Both the position numbers and the translations under genes were made by a program. The notes below the pieces were generated by a model. It ran no database searches and was not told the DNA's origin. It saw nothing but the letters and a program-made list of their open reading frames with translations. Of a stretch of 64,000 bases of DNA, positions 55,233-64,000 are shown piece by piece; the stretch's first letter is position 1; the number at the start of each line of letters is the position of its first letter. Origin of the DNA: Fistulifera solaris (Eukaryota > Bacillariophyta > Bacillariophyceae > Naviculales > Stauroneidaceae). Where the stretch lies: assembly GCA_030295235.1 (NCBI GenBank), contig AP026134.1, positions 434,001-498,000 of the forward strand. The letters run 5' to 3'.

Positions 55233-56056
55233 ATAGAGTAATCCAATCAATCAAAATGATGATACGGTTTTCGCTATTGTGTTTGTGTGTGTGTTTTGAT
55301 TGTTGTCGATTGTAAACGGCAGGGAGGTTGTTATAAGAAGCACATCTTTTCTTAGTTTTGATAACGATGAGAGACAGGATGCGACCTTCCTGCTTGCTAT
55401 TTTGTCACCGAAACGTTAACGAGATTAGACTTTTGCATACCATCAACATCCCGCGATCCTTGTTTAGCTTTTGATTGAGGGTTAGCAACGAAAATTAACG
55501 TCGTCGAGCCACAACCTGCATCATCGCTTCTCGGCTACAATGGTTGTATTTATGAAGTATACTAGGAGTTTTTCGAGGAAATAATTAGTCTATTGCGGAG
55601 TTCTTTCATTGTGATTGGCAGTGCATGTCGAAATAATAGCTCCCCCCTGCGGCATTCCACTTTACTATAAGGCCAAACTGTTGACTGTTTTTCGCCACGA
55701 TTGGATTTAAGTCATGAATAAAAAGAGAAGGTTGCTTTATTTTGCTCATTGAATGTTTCTTTATCGAGCGTTGTCATCTGTAATGATCTCCATTGAAAAT
55801 TAAAAACTGTGCTCATCGTCGCTTGACCTACCCTTTCAATTTTTTTCACCCTGAAAAGCACCCCTCACTTTACAGTACCAGGTTTCAACTTTATCACGAC
55901 TGGATTTTGATCTCGAGTCGCTCTAGTGTCAGAGTTACGGACGACATCATTCAACTTTCTTCGTCGCTCTGACTGCGTGATAATAATCGACACGGCGATC
56001 CATTTGAATCAAAAGGTTTTATAGTGTAAAAGGCAGCCCAGTCAAGTAGGTTTTGA
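55233..56056. other. Intergenic with dispersed-repeat copies
   Basis: About 820 bases; no supported gene. Holds repeat copy C (55660-55718) and a related block CAGTACCAGGTTTCAACTTTATCACGACTGGATTTTGATCTCGAGTCG at 55874-55920, in which a GTAC tract and the CACGACTG arm are adjacent. Confidence 0.55.
55660..55718 (+). repeat. Dispersed short repeat, copy C
   Basis: TTTACTATAAGGCCAAACTG, then GTTTTTCGCCACGATTGGAT and TTAAGTCATGAA. Same block order as copies A and B with more divergence. Confidence 0.6.
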
Positions 56057-58660
56057 ATGAATGCAATGAAACTTCGAATCAGTTTGCTTCTTGTCGTGGC
56101 GGTTCGAGTGCAATCCTTCCACTCTATTGTCACCCAACAACCTTTTCCCTTTCAACTCTACAGCAGCTCTGCCGGAATCCTTTCCGAAACCGTCTCCGTA
56201 GAAACAATAGGAGATTGTTTAGGATCGGGAAGGTGAGTTGGAAGGAGTACGCTTGGTAGTTCCGTGTGTCTCTTTCTCATTACTGCTCTTTTTCTCAGTT
56301 ACGGCACAGTTCACCTCCTTCAAACAGTACAAGCGGATCAGCGCAAAACATGGTTGGTAGGAAAGCGTGCATGGACATTGGAAGAATTACGAGAACAAAG
56401 AAACGAACAACAAAGTAAAAAATTAGAGGAACTAGCCGAACGATGTCGCTATTATTTGGACGTGGAAGCGTATTGTCTTTCCAAATTTCAGAATCAAAAC
56501 AATATAGTCCCATTTCGGGGCCGCGCCAAAGATGAGCAGGGGCGTGAATGGATGTTAATGGATATGATGAAAGCGGATGAAGCGGATGGAATGCCACATG
56601 CCAGCAGTGTTGCCCCTAGTTTACAAGACATTATCGAGCAAGATCGCACGGATCCACACAACAATCATCATTTGTTTTACTTATCGGCCGCGTTGGGAGT
56701 TCATGGAGATTTATCTCAAACATTGGATGTCGTCATCTCCAACCTTTTGCATGCTTTGAAAGCAACACACGAATTGGGCATCGTCCATCGGGATGTCAAA
56801 CCAGGTAATCTTCTCGTGGTTCCTTCGGGCCGGCTGGTGTTATTGGATTTCGGGAGTGCCGCGGATTTGTCACCCAAGGGCTGGTTCGCGAAGCGAATGG
56901 GATGGGAACAAGACCGCGTGGCAGTTTCTCCGATTTACGCGGCTCCGGAAGTATTCATTAATCCGACAAATGTACAAGAGTCGCTGACGTTCGATTGTTT
57001 CAGTGCGGGGCTGTTAATTTGTCAACTGCTTTTTCAATACCTGGATGAACGAACCGAATCCGGATTTCATCAGCAACGTGAATCGGTGGATTGCGATTTG
57101 GACGAATGGCTCCGTACCGCGTTAGCGAGTAAAGTGAGTCCAGCCGGCATGGACGATGCCATGGACGTTTTGCAGAAACGACCCGGACTCTGGCGCTTAT
57201 TGAAAAGTCTGCTGCAAAAGGATCCTAGAAATCGTATCTCTAGTGCCAAGGCTTTGGAATTGTGGTATCTGATCCAACAAAATGCGTCAACGGAAATTCA
57301 AAAACGCGTCGCTGATGCCCGGCTGGACGATGGGGCTTACTTGAAGGACTGCTTGGAACTATACAGTTCGTGTCCAGTGACCCCCACGGTATGGCCTCTA
57401 CACTTTGTCGCAACGTTCGATCGAAGAAAGCCGCTAGGTTTATATCTCTCGGAAGTAGACTTGGACGAGGAAACGAAAGCTGAGCTTAGTGCTGAAGATC
57501 GCAAGAAATGGGACGCTGCTACAAGTGATATGCCTTCCGGAGAAGTATTTGTCCAGGGACTTGTCCCTGATAGTCAAGCGGATATCTTGGGTATTTTTCA
57601 GGTAGGAGATCGACTCGAAGGTGTAGGTGAACTACCTGTTTCAGGTGCAGGCTTCGAAAAGGTCTTGGAACTATTGAAAGATCAACCCAAGCAGAGCAAG
57701 TTTGTTACGCTTCACTTTGCAAGAAAATCGGCAATTCAGGTAACAGATATGAATGAGAATGGAATTATGGATGGACCTGTAAAGGTCGTAGATCAAGGAG
57801 CCTGGACAACCAAAGGTCGTCGTCCTTCTCAAGAGGATGCGTATATAATGCATGAAGTTCTTGGTTCAAAAGAAAGTTCCTTGTTATTAGCAGGCGTGGC
57901 AGATGGGCATTTAGGTAGAGCAGCATCTAGCTTTGTCAAGTCGGAGCTTCCGCTTTCTGTTTCTGAAATATTATGGAAGCAATCAAGAAGAAATACGAGC
58001 TTGGGCCAATTGCTATTTGACGCATGGGATCAAGTATGCGAAAAATACCGGAGCGGATGCATATCCGGAGAAGAATGCGCCGCAGATTACAATCCTCGGG
58101 AAGGGTTTTTGATGGCCAACACCGGGTCCGTTGACGCAATCGCAGGGACCACCACATGTCTTGTGGCTGTCGACTCACAAACGAGTCAAATGTCATTTTT
58201 GAATTGCGGCGATTCTAGGGGCCTTGTCGTTGATAAAGAAGGCAAACTGGTCTACATCACTAATGATCACACACCCGAGTACGATCAGCAACGGCTCACC
58301 GAGGGTCGCAGTCAAGGTAAAGATTACGAGCCACCATTGTGTCGAGCAGGTCGATGGTCTGTTGCAGTGGGAGACTTTTGCTATGCTTTAGCACGGTCCT
58401 TGGAAGGTCCTTTTGCGACTTCCAAGGGTATCGTCTCGGAGCCCGATATTGATCAGTTTCACGCACCTCCCGGTGCCACCGTGGTTGTGGCCACGGATGG
58501 ATTGTGGGAAGTGATGGATTCGGAACAAGTGGCTCACATAATAACGAAAATGAGGAGGCATTCGGAAAGTGCTGCCGAGGTTGCGAAAGTGTTGTGCGCA
58601 CTCGCTGTTCAAAACGGTTCAAGTGACAACGTAAGCGCCGTTGTTGTGTACATGGAATAA
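56057..58660 (+). CDS. Protein kinase-PDZ-PP2C phosphatase fusion protein
   Basis: Exon 1 is 56057-56232, the intron 56233-56298 (66 bases, GTGAGT..CTCAG), exon 2 56299-58660; 845 residues with no frame break. The N-terminus 'MNAMKLRISLLLVVAVRVQS' is signal-peptide-like. Kinase: the intron splits the glycine loop 'LGSGSYGTVHLL' (about residue 55); candidate Lys in 'LVGKRAW'; catalytic 'IVHRDVKPGNLL' (about 220); 'LLDFGSAADL' (about 240); 'YAAPEVF' (about 273). A PDZ domain spans about 434-536 ('KPLGLYLSEV', 'IFQVGDRLEGVGE'). PP2C spans about 557-845: 'RRPSQEDAYIM', 'GVADGHLGRAASSF', 'NCGDSRGLVV', 'TNDHTPEYD', 'VVVATDGLWEVMDS', 'SSDNVSAVVV'. All metal-binding Asp/Gly motifs are present. Both enzymes look active. 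The presequence suggests secretion or plastid import. Confidence 0.93.
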
Positions 58661-59148
58661 ATACTGATGTTGGCAACTCATTACTGTGACCCGAGACGCA
58701 AAAGTTATGTTTACAACAGCGATCTTTCGGGAGGGTCAACCTGGGGTGATGAGAAGCATCCAGACCAGAATGAAAACATGTTTTTTTGTTTTTGTGAGTG
58801 TCGACAGAACCGACGCCCCGATGAGCCCTACAGATAGTTGGATGCAAGCCAAGCTTCATTGCTGGTACGGTACCAGTACCGTGTCTCAAGCTGCATCTTC
58901 GTGTGACTCAATCGAGACCCAGTCCCGGAAAATAATGCCCACATCACAGCGTTTATTAATTGACACCTACAATTCTTTACAACAACACTTCGTTAATTCG
59001 TTAATAATTGTCTCCCAGAAACGTTTGTCATTCTTATGCTTATTCGACGTACAAAAGGAACTGATTGCGGTTTCATTTCGTGGGGACTCGAACAGTGAAT
59101 TCCGAAGCGCGTAGCTGCACTCAGAGGAAAAAGAAAAAAGGAATCATC
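58661..59148. other. Intergenic upstream of the SulP gene
   Basis: About 490 bases; no supported gene. A GGTACGGTACCAGTACCGTG tract is at about 58864-58883. Confidence 0.5.
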
Positions 59149-61398
59149 ATGGAATATCAATCGCATTTGAGTTTTTCATCGTTTCAAGATGAAGTGCATT
59201 CTCGGAAAACCAAGCATCACCGGTATTCGGTGGATTTATCTGCCGATCGTCGACGAGCATCTCTCTTTGGAGAGTCAACTGCAGTACATGACGCAGAAGA
59301 TCTCTCTCCCCTTTCACCGTCAGAGCACTATCCTCATGACGACACTCAACATTGGCTGCGAGATGCGTTGCACCAAATTCCCGCAATTCTTTTAATCGGC
59401 TTATTTCATCTGATGGTAGGGATTCCTTTTGGGGTTTCTTATTTTCCCATTGGTTGGGCCACGGATGACGACTCCTCGAGTGATAACACAACAGCCTTTC
59501 CGGTCAAAGGTAAAGAAGCCTTAGGGATTCGTATGTTTTTGTTCTCCACAATGATCGGGCAAATTGTCTTCACGTATGCATCCGGCTTTGCAAGTCCGAT
59601 TGGCTTACAAATGATCGAGAACGTACCGTTTTGTCACGAACTGGCTACCATCGTCATTCGTCATCAAGGATACGGGGTAGAAGCCCTGTCGACGCTTTTG
59701 TTCCTCTTTGGTTTGGCATCACTGGCAGTGGGTTTCGTATTTGGAGCGTTGGGCTACTTTGGACTGGGTCGGATAGTCTATTATTTCCCCACACATGTTC
59801 TGGTCGGCTGTATTGGTGGCATTGGAGTCTATGTTGCGAAGACAGCAGTGGAGGTGGCATTGAACGCACCGTTTGGATATGAGACCATACGGCGCAATTT
59901 CCATTTGTTGAGAGTGGTTCTTTACTTCGAAGTGAGTCTACGGATTCTTCAAAAACTAACCTGGGACCATGTGGCAAAGAAACCGCGATATGCATTACTA
60001 TCACCCATCTTCTTCTGCTGCATCACGCCAGTTTTCTACGCTGCCTTGTTTTTATTGCAGGTCCCCATTCAAGGCGCCCGGGACCGAGGCTATTTCTTTC
60101 CGGCGTTGAACGGCGACTGCAGTGACTGTTCCATTGTCAACGAACATCTTTGGGACATGTGGCGTGTTCTCGATATCACGACGTTATCCTGGCCAGCTGT
60201 GTGGGAATCCCTGCCCACATTACTGGCGCTGATTCTTTTTCATTAATTCATGTGCCCATCAATATACCCGCCTTTGCAATCTCCACCAACACAGAAGTCG
60301 ACATGAACAAAGAATTGCTAGCGCATGGCTACGCAAATCTTTTTGCAGGATTGTCAGGTGGCTTGCAAAGTTACATGGCTTACACCCAGTCCGTATTGTA
60401 TCACAAATCAGGCGGTTACGGAAGAATGTCAGGATACGGGGTTGCTGCGTTGACTGCTGTTCTATTTGTCGTCGGACCGACCCTGGCTTCTTATACTCCG
60501 CGTTGCATGGCTGGTGCTCTTTTGCTTCATGTTGGATTGGATCTCTTTCTTGAGGGCGTTTATGATTCCTATGGAAAGTTTGATATGATTGAATATGCGG
60601 GTATATGGCTGATTACGCTAGTAATGACAGTTCGACGTGCAATTAGCAATATTCGTCTCCGGATCAGAGGACGGATTTCAATGTGAGTACAACCTGACGG
60701 AGGAATTGATGTACGTTGGCAAACTTAGCCCCCATGTCGAAGGGATTGTCGACGAGACAACCGAGCTGAGACGGTCTTCACTTAATGAACGGCTCACTTT
60801 CAAAGGCAGTCACGTCTGTAGTTCGCTTGACAAGGCCTTGATTTACGCCGAAGATGCCCTTGTACATTCGGTTGACCCGAGCTTGCTCTTCAACAACATT
60901 CGTATGAGCCACCCTCCCATTCGGCGAGACTCTTCCTTAGATGAAGAAAAAGATGTTGCGCTGAGATATTTGCAAAACTTATGCCCATCCGGAGATACAA
61001 GAACCGTGCAGGTTCTCTTTTCAAAATTCAAACGAGAGACTTATGTGAAGGGACAGTATTTATGGAGGCAGGACTCTCCGGGAAATTGCGCAAAGCTTCT
61101 TGTTTGGGGTGAATTGATAGCCTACATTGAGAACGAAGCCAATACGTTCGAGATTGTTGAAACTGGCAATACAGTCGGTGAACTTTGCCTAGTGGACGAC
61201 GTTCCACGAATGAGTTCAGTTTGCTGCTTGTCAGAGAACGCTGTTCTTTATAGCATCAGCCGCGATGATTTCACGTATCTTGTCGAGACGCATCCACACG
61301 CAGCACGACTCGTTGATTTACTTTGCATTCGCTATCTTTCCGCGCGAGTGCAGCTCGCGAGTAATCGTATATTCGAGACACGCTGTTTACCTGTTTGA
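59149..61398 (+). CDS. SulP-family transporter with C-terminal cyclic-nucleotide-binding-like domain (yeast Vsb1/YGR125W type), probably internally deleted
   Basis: Start ATG 59149 (MEYQSHLSFSSFQDEVHSRK). After about 80 hydrophilic residues come SulP helices: 'IPFGVSYFPIGWA', 'GIRMFLFSTMIGQIVFTYAS', 'YFPTHVLVGCIGGIGVYVAK', 'HVPINIPAFAISTNTEVDMN', 'ELLAHGYANLFAGLSGGLQS'. The C-terminus is a cNMP-binding fold: 'YVKGQYLWRQDSPGNCAKLL', 'VETGNTVGELCLVDDVPRMS'. This order is that of the Vsb1-like vacuolar transporters. One break at the T-run 60236-60240 is repaired by one T. A second change of frame near 60631 goes straight from helix 'IWLITLVMTV' to 'QLAIFVSGSEDGF', which resembles the end of a STAS domain. 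The last helices and most of STAS seem to be missing, so the gene may be non-functional or misassembled here. Confidence 0.8.
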
Positions 61399-61562
61399 AT
61401 CTATTGACATGGGCCATCCACAAGAGCACAATTTTGTTTCTTACTCCAGACTTCCGTTCAGCCGTCCTCGACTACGGTACCTGTTTCCTTTTGAACGAGC
61501 AGGTAGGCTTTTGAAACGGTTAGCGGCAAATTAAAAATAGTATTTATAACTGTCCTATCTTT

Positions 61563-61880
61563 TATTAATGTTTTATACTTCATATTCTTGATCGTGAGAT
61601 TTCTTTTCGTCGGCGTCTTTCAGCTGTGTTAAACTTCTTTGAATAGCCCACTCGGCAGCATCTACAGCCCCAGAATCAGTCGCCCCCTCTGCCTTTTCTG
61701 CTTCAGCACGCGCCCTATCTTCTCCAGAAAGTTTTTCCCTTTCTTTTGGTACATCGGAATCTATTGATCTGTTCAGAGCTGTGAAGTCTTCGCTGTTAGG
61801 ACTCCCGAGAGATTGGTCACCAATCATAGCTGCAGCCCGACCAACTGCGTCCCAATCTCCGCGCTCGATTGCCAACTCAA
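61563..61880 (-). repeat. Segmental duplication, copy 1 (partner 63504-64000)
   Basis: AACTTCTTTGAATAGCCCACTCGGCAGCATCTACAGCCCCAGAATCAGTCG and the block from CAGCACGCGCCCTATC to the unit end are the same in 61635-61880 and 63590-64000. Copy 2 carries the extra segment of about 150 bases. The homology probably continues past the window end. Confidence 0.85.
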
Positions 61881-62301
61881 GAGCTGATCGCTGCTCTTTC
61901 AAAGAATCTGGCGAAACAAATATGGATATATCTGAATCACCAGGAGTGCTTGGCATGGACTGAGGACTTGCTATCGTTTGTGCTGCAGGCTTAACTCCGG
62001 GAACTACACCACGCTGAACAGTTTGCTTTGCTTTCACTTTTGCTGCTTTCTGGCTAGCAGCTCGGGCCTTCTGAGCGGCTGCTCGCTCTTGCATTGGTCT
62101 TAAAGTTTCTATTAACTCTTCTTCACGTCCCTTGAATTGATTCATCATTTCGTCTACATTGTCAATCTCTTCCGGAACGACCCGGCGAACTAGCGCTTCC
62201 ACTTCAGCTCGAATTTCCGCCCGCTTGGCTATCTTGCTGGGACTATCAGATAAAGTCGACATGGAACGTGTTGCCCCAGTGTCGGTACCTGTTCCGGTCA
62301 T
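61573..62301 (-). CDS. GDW-repeat family protein, C-terminal part (in frame with the upstream ORF across one TAG)
   Basis: 242 codons from an ATG at 62301: 'SKIAKRAEIRAEVEALVRRV' and 'VPEEIDNVDEMMNQFKGREE' with a following coiled coil ('ETLRPMQERAAAQKARAASQ'). One GDW unit follows ('LELAIERGDWDAVGRAAAMI'), then a charged tail ending 'HDQEYEV'. In-frame sequence upstream is open to the TAG at 62395-62397, which ends the next ORF in the same frame, so the two may be one gene interrupted by a nonsense codon. I recall this module order from a family expanded in P. tricornutum; function unknown. Its 3' 310 bases are duplicated at 63514-64000. Confidence 0.7.
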   Translation of the reverse strand: MTGTGTDTGATRSMSTLSDSPSKIAKRAEIRAEVEALVRRVVPEEIDNVDEMMNQFKGREEELIETLRPMQERAAAQKARAASQKAAKVKAKQTVQRGVVPGVKPAAQTIASPQSMPSTPGDSDISIFVSPDSLKEQRSALELAIERGDWDAVGRAAAMIGDQSLGSPNSEDFTALNRSIDSDVPKEREKLSGEDRARAEAEKAEGATDSGAVDAAEWAIQRSLTQLKDADEKKSHDQEYEV

Positions 62302-62394
62302 CGAATCAGCACTCGACTCAACTGAAGCACCGACTGTGCCCTCAACGTTTCGCGATGCCTCTGTTTGGTACTTGGCCGCTGCTAGAACACCTTC

Positions 62395-63241
62395 CTAATA
62401 ATCGGCATCCAGCCACTGCTCAAACTCAGCCTCGAAAGCGACTTCAATACTCGGAAGACGACGGTAGACAATACCAGACCAATCGCCAGCGTATATCATC
62501 TTATCCAGCGCTTCCCTATTTTTTTCGGAAAGGTTTTCAATCATTATTGAAGCCCGACCAACTGCGCCCCAATCTCCGAGTTCGATTGCCAAATCCAACC
62601 ATGTTCTCCATGTAGTTGGATTGTGCGCCAGTGCCATTCGTAGTGTGCTCGTGAGTTCCTCCACCACATCCGGCGGAAGAGGGCCTGGAAGACGTTCAGT
62701 ACTTGTGGCTAGATAACGATACACTGCTTCCGCAGCTAATGTAGCAAGTGATTTTGGTGAAGACGTACCGTCTCCATGATCGATAAAGTTGTTTGTAACG
62801 GGGAAGAGAGTTGCAAACCAGTTGTTTGGATCCTTTGAAGCATGATGCTTGTATGAGAAGCACTTTATTGTCATAACACGCCGTTTCAGCATCTTACATC
62901 TTATTTCCTGAACTACATCGGCATCCTCTCCATTTTTAACTTGCTGGTGAAACAAAATTATGAGATCACTTCTGCGATGAATACGAAGCGACAGAGAGCG
63001 ATGTTATACGACTTACCGCAGGGCAACACCGCGCACTTCGTTCCATAGAATGAAAGTGATTCGTTTCGGAGTGACGAGGGCACGCGCATCCCATCTTGGA
63101 ACAATGCTGCCGCTCTTCGTTTTCTTGTTCGTCAGCAGGCCTTATTAGATTAATGAGTCTGGATTGAGTATCATAAAGTAATTGAATTTTCTTTCTTCGG
63201 TTCTTCTGTGATTTTGCTTGTTTTTTTTTGTTCTTTTGCAT
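62395..63241 (-). CDS. GDW-repeat family protein, N-terminal part
   Basis: Exon 1 is 63017-63241 (MQKNKKKQAKSQKNRRKKIQ), the intron 62944-63016 (73 bases, GTAAGT..CACCAG), exon 2 62395-62943; 257 residues to a TAG. The N-terminus is strongly basic, then has a His/Cys cluster 'HCSKMGCACPRHSETNHFHS', and later 'FSYKHHASKDPNNWFATLFP'. The C-terminal half has 'LDLAIELGDWGAVGRASIMI' and 'LDKMIYAGDWSGIV', two units of the GDW motif (about 45 residues apart, helical). After the TAG the frame stays open for 31 codons into the ORF starting at 62301. Confidence 0.72.
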
Positions 63242-63513
63242 GATGAAAGTCGAAGTCGGAAAAGATGCGTGATCTGCGCAGACTGCGCAGAGCGACGTTA
63301 CCTACGCGCGAGTGTGCAAGCAAATGTACCGGGAACAATCCGGGACTGGCTGTTCACGGATGTACTCTCTCTCCGATACAGTACCTTGTACGGTACGGTA
63401 CCTTGCCGCTACGACGAACGAACCAATGGGGAGAATCCGTAGTAAATACTACGTACTTGTACCTGGTACCGTACTTATACGATACGAGACTATTTTATTT
63501 AAAGAAAAATGTT

Positions 63514-64000
63514 TTATACTTCATCTTCTTGATCGGGAGAATGGCGCGCTGAAGGTTTCTTCTTGTCGGCCTCTTTCAGCTGTGTCAAACTTCTTTGAAT
63601 AGCCCACTCGGCAGCATCTACAGCCCCAGAATCAGTCGTCCCTTCTGCTTTTTTTCTGTTCAGCGATTTGCATCCACAGTTCAGCTTGTTGTAGTGCTTC
63701 TTCCTCTTCGTCCGTTATTTTACTTGTTGCCTCTTTCTTCGCGGGAGACCCCGAGAACACGAGGGCTTTAGACACAACACCAGACCAATCGCCAACATTT
63801 ATCATCTCATCCAGCTCTTCAGCACGCGCCCTATCTTCTCCAGAAAGTTTTTCCCTTTCTTTTGGTACATCGGAATCTATTGATCTGTTCAGAGCTGTGA
63901 AGTCTTCGCTGTTAGGACTCCCGAGAGATTGGTCACCAATCATAGCTGCAGCCCGACCAACTGCGTCCCAATCTCCGCGCTCGATTGCCAACTCAAGAGC
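63514..64000 (-). CDS. GDW-repeat family protein, second copy, 3' part (runs off the window)
   Basis: The minus-strand frame from the window edge reads 'LAIERGDWDAVGRAAAMIGD', 'LDEMINVGDWSGVVSKALVF' and 'EEEALQQAELWMQIAEQKK'. It then needs one A fewer in the run 63649-63655 to continue as 'AEGTTDSGAVDAAEWAIQRS' to a stop at 63514. It shares long identical stretches with 61573-61879, but has an extra segment of about 150 bases (63661-63812) encoding one more GDW unit. The stop context 'DQEDEV' parallels 'DQEYEV' in the neighbour. 5' end lies outside the window. Confidence 0.75.

Noticed and set aside
1-64000. tRNA, rRNA, CRISPR or transposase genes
   Set aside because: I looked for A/B-box pairs, rRNA blocks, spaced direct repeats and reverse transcriptase/integrase or transposase motifs by eye and saw none; a tRNA scan would be needed to exclude tRNA genes.

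Overview
The window is nuclear DNA of a photosynthetic stramenopile, almost certainly a diatom and most like the pennate diatom Phaeodactylum tricornutum (inference). Reasons: short GT..AG introns (about 60-230 bp) in a gene-dense eukaryotic layout with genes on both strands; an antenna protein and a CP12 protein whose N-termini are bipartite plastid presequences with an A/S-x-A-F type cleavage motif; eukaryotic ribosomal proteins; a secreted Asp/Ala/Pro/Ser-repeat surface protein; and a family of GDW-motif proteins that I associate with diatoms. No viral or obvious transposon coding sequence was seen.

Layout. 1-5 kb: 5' part of UTP20 (-), centromeric histone H3 (-), SIR2 deacetylase (-). 5-12.8 kb: HDDC2-type HD nucleotidase (+), a small unknown (-), a plastid-type CLC channel (+), PRP19 (+), a rhomboid protease (-). 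12.8-16.4 kb: a 33-bp minisatellite directly upstream of a myosin heavy chain (+). 16.5-17.4 kb: a probable GPI-anchored surface protein (-). 18-27.2 kb: a giant RAV1/DMXL-like V-ATPase assembly scaffold (+) that also carries PDZ, SH2-like and C2-like modules and a 26-residue tandem array. 27.9-36 kb: adenylosuccinate synthetase, a light-harvesting protein, uS3, a two-module CP12 and a Cys-rich membrane protein (all +). 36.5-43.4 kb: a plastid UVR-type protein (-), a SHAQKYF Myb factor (-), a small coiled-coil protein (+), an MFS transporter (-). 44-54 kb: two members of one unnamed domain family (+), a PAP/fibrillin-like protein (-), the branched-chain 2-oxoacid dehydrogenase E2 (-), a small unknown (+). 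53.9-55.2 kb: divergent eL36/eL34 genes. 56-61.4 kb: a protein kinase-PDZ-PP2C fusion (+) and a SulP-cyclic-nucleotide-binding transporter (+). 61.5-64 kb: two members of the GDW-repeat family (-), partly duplicated.

The genes form no operon-like pathway; they are a mixed housekeeping and signalling set. The most striking are the polypeptide combining kinase and phosphatase domains, and the RAV1/DMXL scaffold with grafted PDZ/SH2/C2 modules.

A window-wide feature limits interpretation: about 28 places where a well-supported reading frame jumps by one base, mostly at homopolymer runs, while other genes are perfect. This looks like residual long-read indel error rather than mass gene death. 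Gene spans below therefore cover joined frames, and the affected sites are named. Coordinates of exons and shifts were worked out by eye.
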